From: Microthrixaceae bacterium
GTDB taxonomy: Bacteria > Actinomycetota > Acidimicrobiia > Acidimicrobiales > Microtrichaceae
Reading direction: 5' to 3'
Length of the DNA stretch: 64,000 nucleotides
NCBI GenBank assembly: GCA_023957995.1
Contig: JAMLGK010000002.1
Span: 124,001 to 188,000, forward strand
The notes under the pieces are model-generated. The model saw only the letters and a program-made list of their open reading frames with translations. It did not search any database and was not told the origin of the DNA. Positions 16,347 to 25,504 of the stretch are shown here, one piece after another. Position 1 is the stretch's first letter. The number at the start of each line of letters is the position of its first letter. The position numbers were made by a program, and so were the translations under genes.

Positions 16347-16582
16347 CGTCGCTCCTGTGTGGGTGGCTGGGGCTGGTTCGGTGCCCCGCTACAGATGCGA
16401 GCCACTCCGAAGTGCATCGGCGTGTCGGCTGCAGAATTGAGCAACGGGCGCCGGCCCGCCGCCGGTCCGGACAGATGGTCGGTCCGGCCCGATTGGGCCG
16501 AACGACTCAAGTCGGAGCGCCCCGAATGCCGATGGGCAACTGAGTCCCCGCGTCGGATGGGGACCGGAGCTGGGAGCTGTTC

Positions 16583-18238
16583 GTGGGGTCTGTCACAACT
16601 GTCGAGAATCGCAGTTCCGAACCCGTCGAGGATCGCAGTTCGCCTGACCCGGGCAGCCGGGAGCACACGGCCGGGGAGTCACGTCCGCCCTCGCGCTCGC
16701 GGCGTGATCTGCTGCGGTTCGGTTCGCTCGCCGGGGCGGGTGCCGTGGCTGTGGCCTGTGCTCCAGCGGCGCCGGGAACCACACCCACGGTGCCCGCCGG
16801 TGGAGGCGGATCGGGTGGACCCGATGCGTGGTCCTCGGCAACCGGCATGCACATAGCCCGTCGGCTCACCTGGGGCGCCACCCCCGGTCTCGCTGCCCAC
16901 ATCTCGCAGATGGGACTGCAGCCGTGGTTGGAGGAGCAGCTCAACCCCGCTGCGCTGGACGATTCACACCTCGCTCCGATGCTCGCCACATGGCAGAAGC
17001 CGAATCAGAGCGCGGCCCAGATCAAGGCCAGCGGAGAGGACTGGAAGGTCGCCCAGGAGATGGCGGCACACGAGACGATCCGTCGCTCGTACTCCCGGCG
17101 CCAGCTCCACGAGCTGGTCAGTGACTTCTGGTTCGACCACTTCAACGTGGACGTCAACCATTCCGCGGCCCGACCGCACCTGCCCGGCTACGACCGCGAC
17201 GTGATCCGTGCCCACGCCTTCGGTCGGTTCGCCGACCTCCTGCCCGCCGTGGCGACCCACCCCGCGATGCTCCACTACCTCGACCAGGCGAGCAGCCGGG
17301 CGGACCATGGGCGCACCCCGAACGAGAACTTCGCGCGGGAGGTCCTCGAGCTGCACACGGTCGGCTCCTCCGGTGGCTACGAGGAGGACGACATCTCAGC
17401 GGTGGCCCACCTGCTGTCGGGTTGGTCCGTCACCGACTACGTGAGCGGGTTCACCTTCAGGGCCAGCTGGCACGACATGGGTCCGATGGCAGGCCGCACC
17501 GTGCTCGGTTGGAGCCCGGGCTCGTTGACCGGTGAGGCAGCGGGGCGAGCATTCCTCAACCACATCGCCCACCATCCCGCTACTGCTCGCCGGATCTGCC
17601 ACAAGCTGGCGGTGCGACTGATCGGGGATCACATCGGATCTGGCGACGCGGTCGTGAACCGTGCGGTGGGCGCCTACCAGAGCTCGGGCACGAGCATCAC
17701 CGAGGTGATCCGCACCCTGGTTCTCTCCGGCGAGTTCGCAGACTCGGCGGGCGCGAAGGTGCGCCGCCCCGCCTCTCTGCTCACACAGTTGATCCGGGCT
17801 CTGGACATCGCTTGGCAGACCCCCTCGAATCCCGACAGCTTCCTCTGGCGCAACTGGAACGCGCTCGCCCAACTGGGCAACGCCAACCACGCCTGGCCCG
17901 CACCCAACGGCTATCCCGATGCCAACGGATTCTGGTTGTCGGTCGGATCGCTGGTGAGTCGATGGAACATGCCGGTGTGGCTCGTCTACAACTCCGTCGA
18001 CGGCATGCCATATGACGCGGCAGCCACCCAGTCGTGGGCACCCAACCGCAAGTGGGGCGAATGGCTGGATGCACTGGCCACGCGGATCGCCGGCGAACCG
18101 TGGCCCCCGGAGCTCCGGGCCTCGATCCTGAGCCAGTACGGAGTGACCGACCAGACGGTGTTCCGTTCGTGGGACCACCACTACGCAAAGCCGATCATCA
18201 CCGTGCTTCTCCAGACCCCGGGGTTCCAACGATCATGA
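16583..18238 (+). CDS. DUF1800 family secreted protein
   Basis: A 551-residue protein with a Tat-like signal (SRRDLLRFGSLAGAGAVAVA, about residues 39-58) ending near a cysteine, so it may also be a lipoprotein. The body matches DUF1800: FWFDHFNVDV, NENFAREVLELHTVG and an RPASLL motif near the C-terminus. DUF1800 proteins are nearly always encoded beside a DUF1501 protein, as here; their biochemical role is not established. A GTG start at 16583 follows GGGAG by seven bases. The stop overlaps the next start as ATGA. Confidence 0.85.
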   Translation: MGSVTTVENRSSEPVEDRSSPDPGSREHTAGESRPPSRSRRDLLRFGSLAGAGAVAVACAPAAPGTTPTVPAGGGGSGGPDAWSSATGMHIARRLTWGATPGLAAHISQMGLQPWLEEQLNPAALDDSHLAPMLATWQKPNQSAAQIKASGEDWKVAQEMAAHETIRRSYSRRQLHELVSDFWFDHFNVDVNHSAARPHLPGYDRDVIRAHAFGRFADLLPAVATHPAMLHYLDQASSRADHGRTPNENFAREVLELHTVGSSGGYEEDDISAVAHLLSGWSVTDYVSGFTFRASWHDMGPMAGRTVLGWSPGSLTGEAAGRAFLNHIAHHPATARRICHKLAVRLIGDHIGSGDAVVNRAVGAYQSSGTSITEVIRTLVLSGEFADSAGAKVRRPASLLTQLIRALDIAWQTPSNPDSFLWRNWNALAQLGNANHAWPAPNGYPDANGFWLSVGSLVSRWNMPVWLVYNSVDGMPYDAAATQSWAPNRKWGEWLDALATRIAGEPWPPELRASILSQYGVTDQTVFRSWDHHYAKPIITVLLQTPGFQRS

Positions 18239-19551
18239 GCACCACCACCTCCCGCAGAACCGACAGATCGCCCGCATCGGGCTCGGCCGGTGGGTTCGGT
18301 ACGACCACCCGTCGCCGCTTCATCGCCGGTTCGGCCGCCGGTGCGGCCGCAGGTGTGGTGGCCATGCCCCTGGTGGCCCCGGGGTCGGCGGCCGCGGCCC
18401 CCTACAACGGCAACACACTGGTCTCGATGTTCCTGCGTGGCGGGTGCGACGGACTCGCCCTTTTCCCGCCCGTCGGACACCCCGCCTACTACGACGCGAG
18501 ACCCACGGTCGCGGTCCCCGAGGGTGCTGCGCTCGCCCTCGGCGGACCGGGAGCGCATCCCGACTTCGCATGGCATCCGGCGGCGGTGCGACTGGGTGGT
18601 CTGTACAACTCGGGCCGTGTGGCCGTCGTGCCATCGGCGGGTTCCCCCGATCACTCGCGTTCCCACTTCGACTGCCAGGACGGCATCGACGCCGGCGTGC
18701 CCGACAACAGGCACTCGGTCCACGACGGATGGCTGGGCAGGTTCCTCTCGTCGACTTCGTCGGAGGACCATCCACTGCGGGCGTTCAGCGCGGGCACGGG
18801 TCTGGCCCCGTCGATGAGGGGATACGGCGGTATCGCAGCCCCCTCGCTCGACCAGTTGGGCCTGATCAGCTGGGGGCCCGACCCGGAATGGGCGCTCGAG
18901 ATGATCGCTGCGGGCTACACCCCCGAACGGGCAGGCGGTGACCTCGCCATGTGGTCGGGAGTGACGCTCGGGGCGTTGGACGAGTTGGCCCCGGTGGTGG
19001 CCGCCGGCACGGCACTGCCGGACGGCTGGCCCACGAGTTCGGTCGGGCGCCTCTTCTACACGTTGGCCAGGTTGCTCGAGGAAGGACTACCGGTGCAGGC
19101 CGCCACGCTGGATGTGGGTGGCTGGGACCACCACGACGAGATGGGATCTCCCACGAACCCGAATCACCGCACCCACCGTCAGGTGACGATGCTCGATGAG
19201 GCGATCGGCGCGTTCATGGATCGCATGGACTCCGCCGGCATGGGTGGCAAGGTGACCCTCGTGACCATGACGGAGTTCGGTCGCCGGGTGGCGGAGAACG
19301 ATTCGGGTGGGGCCGACCATGGCTACGGCAGTCCGATGATCGTGGTGGGTGGGGGAGCGGTGCCGGGTGTGCACGGCGAGTATCCGGGTATCGCACCCGC
19401 TGACCTCGACAACGGAGACCTGGCGGTGACGGTCGACCAGCGGGCGGTCCTCTCCGAGCTGCTGGCCAAGCGCCTCGGAGCGTCGAACCTCGCCGGCGTG
19501 TTCCCAGGTTTCGACACCGGTGCGGCCGGCCACGTGGGTGTGGCGACCTGA
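18235..19551 (+). CDS. DUF1501 family Tat-exported protein
   Basis: A 438-residue protein with a Tat signal [11 protein letters not shown] followed by a hydrophobic stretch to about residue 57 (AAAAP cleavage region). The mature part carries DUF1501 features: [41 protein letters not shown] and DHGYGSPM, in an alkaline-phosphatase-like arrangement of His and Asp residues. The substrate is unknown. It is translationally coupled to the DUF1800 gene (ATGA), so the two probably act together outside the membrane. Confidence 0.87.
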   Translation: MSTTTSRRTDRSPASGSAGGFGTTTRRRFIAGSAAGAAAGVVAMPLVAPGSAAAAPYNGNTLVSMFLRGGCDGLALFPPVGHPAYYDARPTVAVPEGAALALGGPGAHPDFAWHPAAVRLGGLYNSGRVAVVPSAGSPDHSRSHFDCQDGIDAGVPDNRHSVHDGWLGRFLSSTSSEDHPLRAFSAGTGLAPSMRGYGGIAAPSLDQLGLISWGPDPEWALEMIAAGYTPERAGGDLAMWSGVTLGALDELAPVVAAGTALPDGWPTSSVGRLFYTLARLLEEGLPVQAATLDVGGWDHHDEMGSPTNPNHRTHRQVTMLDEAIGAFMDRMDSAGMGGKVTLVTMTEFGRRVAENDSGGADHGYGSPMIVVGGGAVPGVHGEYPGIAPADLDNGDLAVTVDQRAVLSELLAKRLGASNLAGVFPGFDTGAAGHVGVAT

Positions 19552-19621
19552 GCCACGCGCTCCGGTGGCGCACCGACGGTCGGCGTGCCCGCACTTCGGG
19601 GGGCTCTGGCAGGATGAGCCG

Positions 19622-20431
19622 ATGAGCGACGACCCCTACAGCACCTTTGCCGGCCTCACCTTCGACCGTCCCTCCGATGGGGTGCTCCGCATCACCCTCG
19701 ATGCCCCCGGCCTCAACGCGGTGAACCGACAGGTGCACCGCGAACTGGCCGACGTGTGGCTGGCGGTGGACCGCGACCCCGACACGAACGTGGCGATCCT
19801 GCGGGGGGCCGGCCGGGCACTCTCGGCAGGCGGTGACTTCGAGCTGCTCGACGACATGATCGACGACTACGCGGCGCGCACCCTGGTGTTGCGGGAGGCC
19901 CGCGACCTGGTGTTCAACGTGATCAACTGTTCCAAGCCGATCGTCTCGGCGATCCACGGTCCGGCCGTGGGTGCCGGGTTGGTGGCGGCGGTCCTCGCAG
20001 ACGTGTCGGTGGCGGGCCGAAGCGCGCGGATCATCGACGGCCACACCCGCCTCGGGGTCGCAGCTGGTGATCACGCCGCGATCTGCTGGCCGTTGCTGTG
20101 CGGGATGGCGAAGGCCAAGTACTACCTGTTGACCTGCGAGCCACTCACCGGAGAGGAGGCCGAACGCATCGGCCTCGTGAGCCTGTGCGTGGAGGACGAC
20201 GAGGTGCAGCAACGCGCGCTGGAGGTTGCCGAGAACCTCGCCGGTGGATCGCAGTCGGCCATCCGCTGGACCAAGCATTCGCTGAACAACTGGTACCGCG
20301 ACCACTCATCGATCTTCGATGCGTCCTGGGGTCTCGAGTTCTACGGCTTCGGTGGTCCCGACGTCGCAGAAGGACTCGCCTCTCACCGGGAGAAGCGGGC
20401 GCCCGGGTTCACCGGTCCCACCAGCGAGTAG
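19622..20431 (+). CDS. Enoyl-CoA hydratase/isomerase family protein
   Basis: A 269-residue crotonase-fold protein. The oxyanion-hole region is [14 protein letters not shown] and the second is [18 protein letters not shown]. The glutamates normally used for hydration are not both obvious, so isomerase, hydrolase or decarboxylase activity is also possible. Members act on CoA esters in fatty acid, steroid or aromatic breakdown. CAGGAT ends six bases before the ATG at 19622, fitting a leaderless start; no ribosome site is seen. Confidence 0.85.
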   Translation: MSDDPYSTFAGLTFDRPSDGVLRITLDAPGLNAVNRQVHRELADVWLAVDRDPDTNVAILRGAGRALSAGGDFELLDDMIDDYAARTLVLREARDLVFNVINCSKPIVSAIHGPAVGAGLVAAVLADVSVAGRSARIIDGHTRLGVAAGDHAAICWPLLCGMAKAKYYLLTCEPLTGEEAERIGLVSLCVEDDEVQQRALEVAENLAGGSQSAIRWTKHSLNNWYRDHSSIFDASWGLEFYGFGGPDVAEGLASHREKRAPGFTGPTSE

Positions 20432-20504
20432 GTGGGCAGCGCGGTTCGTGGTGCGTACCGTCCCCGGCGCGGCCGCGGTGTCCGGTGGCTATGTTTGGTC
20501 GCCC

Positions 20505-21368
20505 ATGTCGCATGAGCCCGCCCGTTCTGTCACTCCGCGCATCATGGGTGTGGTCAATGCCTCGGTGGATTCCCTCACCGGCGGAGTCGATGCCGCCGGA
20601 GCCAAGGAACTGGCCTCCGAGATGGTGTCGGGCGGCGCATCGGTGCTGGACTGCGGTGGACAGTCGCTGCGAACCGACGTCCGGGAGATACCGGTGGCCG
20701 AGGAGCTCGAGCGGGTCCTGCCCGTGATCGAGGCAGTCCACGCCTCCTGCCCCGGGGCGGCGATCTCGATCGACACCTACCGCGCGGAGGTCGCCGTCGC
20801 AGCCATCGCGGCCGGCGCTTCGATCGTGAACGACCCCTCGGGTCTGACCGATCCCGACCTGCCCGAGGTGGTGGCCGAGCACGGTGTGGACGTGGTGGTG
20901 GCGTACAGCCGTGCGACACCCAAGGTTCGTATGACGCGCGACAAACTCGTGGGCAACCCGATGGCCGATGGCATCGCGTTCCTGCGGGATCGACTCGCAA
21001 GGCTCCGTGCTGCCGGCGTGGACCAGAAGCGGGTGATCCTCGATCCGGGACCCGACCTGGGCAAGTCCCCGGAACAGACGATCGCGGTGCTCCGCGGTGC
21101 TTCGCGCCTGCGCTCTGCGCTGGGCGTCGACCGGGTGCTCTGGGCGGTGTCGCGCAAGGACTTCATCGGTGCGCTGGTGGAGCGCATGCCATCCGGGCGC
21201 GACCCCGGCACGTTCGGTGCGCTCTCCGCGATCGAGATCCGACCCGGTGACATCGTTCGTGTGCACGACGTGGCCGGTGTGGCCGACTTCTTCAAGGTCC
21301 GTTCCGCGCTGATCGACGGCTACGTCGGAACCCTCGACCTGCCCGAGAAGTTCCGCTACGACCCGTGA
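20505..21368 (+). CDS. Dihydropteroate synthase-like protein with altered pABA site
   Basis: A 287-residue pterin-binding TIM-barrel protein. Compared with E. coli FolP, the residues that hold the pterin are kept: Asn in MGVVNAS, Asp in SIDT, Asn in IVNDPSG, Asp in DPGPDLGK, Lys in SRKDFIG and the Arg/His pair in IVRVHD. The loop that forms the p-aminobenzoate site is changed: the usual GGESTRPG is GGQSLRTD, losing the Thr and Pro. It may therefore be a paralogue like mycobacterial FolP2 with another substrate. I chose ATG 20505 in a GTCGCCCATG context; TATGTT nine bases upstream could be a -10. Confidence 0.75.
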   Translation: MSHEPARSVTPRIMGVVNASVDSLTGGVDAAGAKELASEMVSGGASVLDCGGQSLRTDVREIPVAEELERVLPVIEAVHASCPGAAISIDTYRAEVAVAAIAAGASIVNDPSGLTDPDLPEVVAEHGVDVVVAYSRATPKVRMTRDKLVGNPMADGIAFLRDRLARLRAAGVDQKRVILDPGPDLGKSPEQTIAVLRGASRLRSALGVDRVLWAVSRKDFIGALVERMPSGRDPGTFGALSAIEIRPGDIVRVHDVAGVADFFKVRSALIDGYVGTLDLPEKFRYDP

Positions 21369-21382
21369 GCTGTCCGAACACA

Positions 21383-21427
21383 GCGAGTCGGACCACCGCG
21401 AGTCGGACCGCCGCTTCGGATCAGACC
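21383..21427. repeat. 15-bp tandem repeat, two good copies and one degenerate
   Basis: GCGAGTCGGACCACC (21383-21397), GCGAGTCGGACCGCC (21398-21412) and a diverged copy (21413-21427). It fills the gap between the convergent 3' ends of the dihydropteroate synthase-like and SCO6745-like genes and runs 7 bases into the latter. Confidence 0.75.
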
Positions 21428-22362
21428 ACCTGGGGTAGTCCGATCGGGTTCGGGAACGGTATCCAACCCTGCTCCACGACCGCGGATGCGATCGGGATCA
21501 GTCCGTCGCGGAGGTGCTCGCGACCGCCCTCGCCGATCGCGGCGTAGGGAGCGGAGGCGAGATCGTCGGTCCGCTCCTCGAGATGCGCGTGCAGCGTTGC
21601 GCCGCGTTCGGTGAGCTGGAGTCCTTCCAGCAACGACTCCACATCCACATCGCCGGCGGGTTGTTCTCCGAGCGCAGAGGGCGGGGCGGCGTCTGATCCG
21701 TCGGCCCCGCCAGGGGCGATCACACCGGCGACGCGCAGCGTGGTCAGGGCATCGACCCAGTCCCGGTCGCTCCACCCGCGTGCGGACCGCAGCGGCCCGG
21801 AATCCTCTCCGCGCGAGGCGAGCGCGAGCAGGTGGCTCTCGCAGCCGCCGACGCCTTCTGCTGTGAGGACCGCCACGTGGCCGTCGCCGCGGTGCTCGCG
21901 CAGGGTCGTGCACATCTGCCAGAGATCCTCCACGGGATCCTCGAACGGAGTCACGTCACGGTTCGCCGCGAACAGTGGCCGGCCCGCCGCCTCGCACACC
22001 TCGATGGCCTTGTCGAGCACGCCGAGCAGGCTCTCGGCGAGATCCTCACAATCGGGCATCGCTTCGCGCAGGGCACCAGCAGCTGAGGTCGCACGGCCCT
22101 GCACGGCGTCGTCCGGAGCGACGTGGTCCCACGCGTCCGGGATCGAGCGGGCCACCATCGCGGGATCGAACCCGGCGAAGGTCGCAGTCACAACGGGGGC
22201 TCCGACGCGACCCATCGGGGCAGCCCGGGTTCCGAAGTAGCCCATCCAGAAGCCCTTGAACCCGAGCTCGGCGTTCGCTTCGCGGCACGACGGTGCAAAG
22301 TACCCGACTGCGTGCACGGTTTCGATCAGGTGCCATAGGTCCCTGGACTCCGCTGGATGCAT
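21421..22362 (-). CDS. SCO6745-like family protein
   Basis: A 313-residue protein with the opening typical of actinobacterial SCO6745-like proteins: LWHLIETVHAVGYFAPSC, then GFKGFWMGYFGTRAAPMG and a TATFAGFDPAMVARSIP stretch. It seems helical and cytosolic, with no membrane segment. The family has no proven function to my knowledge; no nucleotide- or metal-binding motif is apparent. The ATG at 22360-22362 is chosen because AATGAT ends six bases upstream, a plausible leaderless start, and because the upstream extension is low-complexity. Confidence 0.7.
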   Translation of the reverse strand: MHPAESRDLWHLIETVHAVGYFAPSCREANAELGFKGFWMGYFGTRAAPMGRVGAPVVTATFAGFDPAMVARSIPDAWDHVAPDDAVQGRATSAAGALREAMPDCEDLAESLLGVLDKAIEVCEAAGRPLFAANRDVTPFEDPVEDLWQMCTTLREHRGDGHVAVLTAEGVGGCESHLLALASRGEDSGPLRSARGWSDRDWVDALTTLRVAGVIAPGGADGSDAAPPSALGEQPAGDVDVESLLEGLQLTERGATLHAHLEERTDDLASAPYAAIGEGGREHLRDGLIPIASAVVEQGWIPFPNPIGLPQVV

Positions 22363-22535
22363 GGCTCCATCATTGCCGCCCCGGACACAGGCGGTCGCCC
22401 GGTCACCCGGAGGCGCGCGGCGTCCGTGGTGGTGTGGTGCCCGGCGTTGTTGTGACAACGTGGCATCTCGGAGCACTACACAGTCTCGGAGCCCGGGAAG
22501 TCCCGGAGCGCCGGCAACCCGACAGGAGCACCGCC

Positions 22536-23198
22536 ATGGGTGGCAAGGGAATCACTCTCACCGACGAAATGACCGAATACCTCGTGGCACACAGCGATCC
22601 GCCGCGCAGCGACGTGCACGACCGGCTGATCGCCGCCACGGCCGAGGCGATGGGCGACCTCTCGATCATGCAGGTCGCACCCGAACAGGGGCCGTGGCTC
22701 ACCTTCATGGCGCGCCTCCTCGGAGCCGGGCGTGCGGTCGAGGTGGGTACCTTCACCGGGTATTCCGCTCTGTGCATCGCCGAAGGGCTCGGCAGCGCGG
22801 GGCGTTTGAGCTGCTTCGACATCAGCGCCGAGTTCGTCGACGTGGGCAGGCCGTTCTGGGCCGAGGCGGGCGTCGCGGACCGCATCGATGTCACGATCGG
22901 CCCCGCTGCAGACGGCCTCGCCCAGCTCCCGGCAGATGACCAGATAGACCTGGCGTTCATCGACGCCGACAAGACCGGCTATGCGGACTACTACGGCGAG
23001 TTGCTGCCGCGCATGCGCGTCGGAGGGCTGATCGTCGCCGACAACACGCTGTGGTCCGGGCGGGTCATCGATGACACCGTCGATGATCCCGACACGGTGG
23101 CGATCCGTGCCTACAACGACATGGTGGTCGCCGACGACCGCGTGGATGCCCTTCTGGTGAACATCGGTGATGGCCTCATGCTGGCCCGCAAACGCTGA
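22536..23198 (+). CDS. Caffeoyl-CoA-type O-methyltransferase
   Basis: A 220-residue O-methyltransferase of the small bacterial/plant CCoAOMT type. SAM-binding motif I is VEVGTFTGYSALCIAEGL, the metal-binding and catalytic region is LAFIDADKTGYADYY, and VADNTLWSGRV provides the Asp-Asn pair for the divalent cation. Substrates are catechol-like. AGGAG lies ten bases before the ATG at 22536. A short CGTTGT-TGTG-ACAACG inverted repeat at 22443-22458 could be regulatory. It is followed by an inverted-repeat region before the OYE gene. Confidence 0.88.
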   Translation: MGGKGITLTDEMTEYLVAHSDPPRSDVHDRLIAATAEAMGDLSIMQVAPEQGPWLTFMARLLGAGRAVEVGTFTGYSALCIAEGLGSAGRLSCFDISAEFVDVGRPFWAEAGVADRIDVTIGPAADGLAQLPADDQIDLAFIDADKTGYADYYGELLPRMRVGGLIVADNTLWSGRVIDDTVDDPDTVAIRAYNDMVVADDRVDALLVNIGDGLMLARKR

Positions 23199-23206
23199 CC
23201 TCCGCC

Positions 23207-23277
23207 GTTCTGTGTCTCCTGGCTAGCCTCCAGAGCTCGTTAGGAAACACAGAACCCTCGTTCGGAAACACAGAACC
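23207..23277. repeat. Inverted repeat with duplicated right arm
   Basis: GTTCTGTGTCTCCT (23207-23220) pairs with AGGAAACACAGAAC (23242-23255) at 13 of 14 positions. The right arm lies in a 21-bp unit that is directly repeated (23236-23256 and 23257-23277, one mismatch). It follows the O-methyltransferase stop by eight bases and precedes the OYE promoter, so it could be a terminator hairpin or an operator. Confidence 0.75.
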
Positions 23278-23313
23278 AGGGTGCGCGGTTGTCACCCGCG
23301 AGGGGAGATCGGC

Positions 23314-23319
23314 AACTAT
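23314..23319 (+). promoter_or_regulatory. Candidate -10 for leaderless OYE gene 1
   Basis: AACTAT ends six bases before the GTG at 23326. The A at position 2 and T at position 6 fit an actinobacterial -10, and the spacing is that of leaderless transcripts. Confidence 0.4.
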
Positions 23320-23325
23320 GGGGCC

Positions 23326-25329
23326 GTGTCGGCCGACCTGACCAAGCTCCTCGAGCCTCTCGAACTGGGCGCGCTCAGCGCGCCCAACCGGGTGGTGTTC
23401 GGTCCGCACGAGACCAACCTCGGTAGGGGCCGCTCGATCTCGGAGCGCCACGTCGCCTACTACCAGCGTCGCGCCGCCGGTGGTGCGGGCGTGATCGTCG
23501 TCGAGGAGGCCTCGGTCCACGAGTCGGACTGGCCCTACGAACGGGCTCCGTTGGCGAGTGATTGTGCCGAGGGTTGGGCATCGGTCGTCGAAGCGTGCGA
23601 ACCACACGGGACGGTGGTGCTGGCGGCGCTGGGTCACGCCGGCGGCCAGGGGACCTCCCACTGGAGCCAACGCGAGTTGTGGGCACCGTCGCGAGTGCCC
23701 GAGGTCGACACCCGAGAAGTGCCCAAGTGGATGGACCAGGCCGACATCGAGGCGGTCATCTCAGGTTTCGCCGAGGCAGCGCGCAGCGCGGTCGACGCAG
23801 GGTGCCACGGGGTCGAGGTGAATGCCGGACAGCACTCCCTCGCCCGGCAGTTCCTGTCCGGTCTGACGAACCAGCGTGACGACCAATGGGGTGCCAACCG
23901 TTCGCTGTTCCTGCAGCGCGTGCTCGACGCCGTGCGGACGGCGATCGGCCCGGACCGGGTGCTCGCACTGCGGCTGAGTTGTGACGAGTTGGCGCCATGG
24001 GCCGGGATCACACCCGAACAGGCCCCTTCGTTGGCCGCCGAACTCGTGGTGGGGGATCCCGCTGCCGACGGTGACCGGAGCACTGCGCTGGTCGACCTGC
24101 TCACCGTGGTGAGGGGCTCGATCTTCTCGGTCGGGTCGACGCGCCCCGACGGGCACGAGCCGGAGGGATTCAACGTCGAGGTGGCGCGCGCTGTTGCGGA
24201 TGCCGTGGGCGAGGCCACCGCCGGGCGAACCGCAGTGGCGGTCCAGGGGTCGATCGTCGATCCCGCAATGGCTGCCTCGGTTCTGGGCGATTCGGAGATA
24301 TCGGCGGTCGAGATGACCCGCGCCCAGATCGCGGACGCCGGTCTGGTGGGCAAGCTCACCGGCGAACCCGAGCGCATCCGGCCCTGTGTGTTGTGCAACC
24401 AGACCTGCAGGGTTCGCGACAACCGGAACCCGATCGTCACCTGTGTCGTCGATCCGTTCAGTGGTCATGAGACCACCGAGCAGGTCGGCTCCCTCGCCAC
24501 GCGGTCGCCGGTGGACCTGATGGTCATCGGAGGCGGCCCCGCCGGACTCGAGGCCGCCAGAGTCGCTGCCGAGCGGGGTCACAAGGTTCGATTGGCCGAG
24601 TCCGCAGAGACCGTCGGGGGCCAGCTGCGGTTGTTGGCCCGTCAGCCCGGCAGGCACCGGTTCGCACTGTTCGCCGATTGGCTGGAAGCGGAGTGCAGGC
24701 GCGCGGGCGTGGACCTGCGCACCGGCCACCGGGTGAGCGTGGGGGAGGCGGCCGAGGTGCCAGTGGTGATCATCGCCACCGGTGGATCCGCCGGCGAACG
24801 CGACTACGACACGACGCGCTCGGCGGTCGTGCTCACCCCGAGCGACGTGTTGGAGCGGGTTCGCCCCGACGGGTCGGTGGAGGGTCTCCCGCCGGGCGAC
24901 GTGCTCGTGTGGGACCCGATCGGTGGTCCCACGGGCGTGGCCGTGGCGGAACTCCTGGCATCCTCCGACGCCGTGGTGCACCTGGCCACCCAGGACTACA
25001 TCGTGGGCAACGAGCTGGCACGCGCTGGCGATCTCGCTCCGGCGAACGCCCGACTGGCCCGGGCCGGTGTGGTGATGCACCGACGCAGGCTGTTGCGCAA
25101 GGTGCGCAAGAACTCGGTGGTGCTGGGCGACCGCTTCTCGGAGAACCTCGAGGACCTCGCGGTGGACTGGGTCGTCGACGCCGGACACCGGCTGCCCGAC
25201 GACGCGCTCTCAGGGGCGCTGGTCGCAGCCACCGGGCATCGTCCCCGGTCAGCCGGCGACTGCGTCGCTCCGCGATCGGTGGCCGAAGCGGTCCTCGAGG
25301 GCCGGCGCCGCGCGCTCGAGCTCGGCTGA
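23326..25329 (+). CDS. Mycofactocin system FadH/OYE family oxidoreductase 1
   Basis: A 667-residue flavoprotein built like 2,4-dienoyl-CoA reductase: an N-terminal FMN Old Yellow Enzyme barrel (about 1-345), a four-cysteine iron-sulphur motif (CVLCNQTC plus a Cys 12 residues later), and C-terminal FAD and NAD(P) Rossmann domains with VIGGGPAGLEAARVA. The opening LLEPLELGALSAPNRVVFGP and HETNLGRGR match the OYE subgroup 1 that tracks mycofactocin clusters. It is likely to reduce an activated double bond, perhaps on a mycofactocin-linked substrate; the actual reaction is unproven. I chose GTG 23326 over an upstream GTG because of the barrel start and the -10 spacing. Confidence 0.88.
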   Translation: MSADLTKLLEPLELGALSAPNRVVFGPHETNLGRGRSISERHVAYYQRRAAGGAGVIVVEEASVHESDWPYERAPLASDCAEGWASVVEACEPHGTVVLAALGHAGGQGTSHWSQRELWAPSRVPEVDTREVPKWMDQADIEAVISGFAEAARSAVDAGCHGVEVNAGQHSLARQFLSGLTNQRDDQWGANRSLFLQRVLDAVRTAIGPDRVLALRLSCDELAPWAGITPEQAPSLAAELVVGDPAADGDRSTALVDLLTVVRGSIFSVGSTRPDGHEPEGFNVEVARAVADAVGEATAGRTAVAVQGSIVDPAMAASVLGDSEISAVEMTRAQIADAGLVGKLTGEPERIRPCVLCNQTCRVRDNRNPIVTCVVDPFSGHETTEQVGSLATRSPVDLMVIGGGPAGLEAARVAAERGHKVRLAESAETVGGQLRLLARQPGRHRFALFADWLEAECRRAGVDLRTGHRVSVGEAAEVPVVIIATGGSAGERDYDTTRSAVVLTPSDVLERVRPDGSVEGLPPGDVLVWDPIGGPTGVAVAELLASSDAVVHLATQDYIVGNELARAGDLAPANARLARAGVVMHRRRLLRKVRKNSVVLGDRFSENLEDLAVDWVVDAGHRLPDDALSGALVAATGHRPRSAGDCVAPRSVAEAVLEGRRRALELG

Positions 25330-25410
25330 GCAACTCCCCGCCCGGCCGAGGTCGCGACCACGAGACCGACTCGGCGCGTGATGAACGGGCCGCCGGGGTG
25401 GCGGTGGGTC

Positions 25411-25474
25411 TCGGAGCGGGGAGCCATCGGAGCCGGGAGCTCTCGGAGCCGCGAGCCCTCGGAGCCGGGAACCC
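25411..25474. repeat. 16-bp tandem repeat, four copies
   Basis: Four 16-bp units starting TCGGAGC at 25411, 25427, 25443 and 25459, each differing by one to four bases. It lies between the OYE gene and the CHAD gene. Confidence 0.85.
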
Positions 25475-25504
25475 TCGCGGCGATGGAGAGGTCACAATGG
25501 CGGG

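Noticed and set aside
22443..22458. Operator CGTTGT-TGTG-ACAACG
   Set aside because: Six-base arms are short for a claim and no regulator adjoins; mentioned only with the methyltransferase gene.
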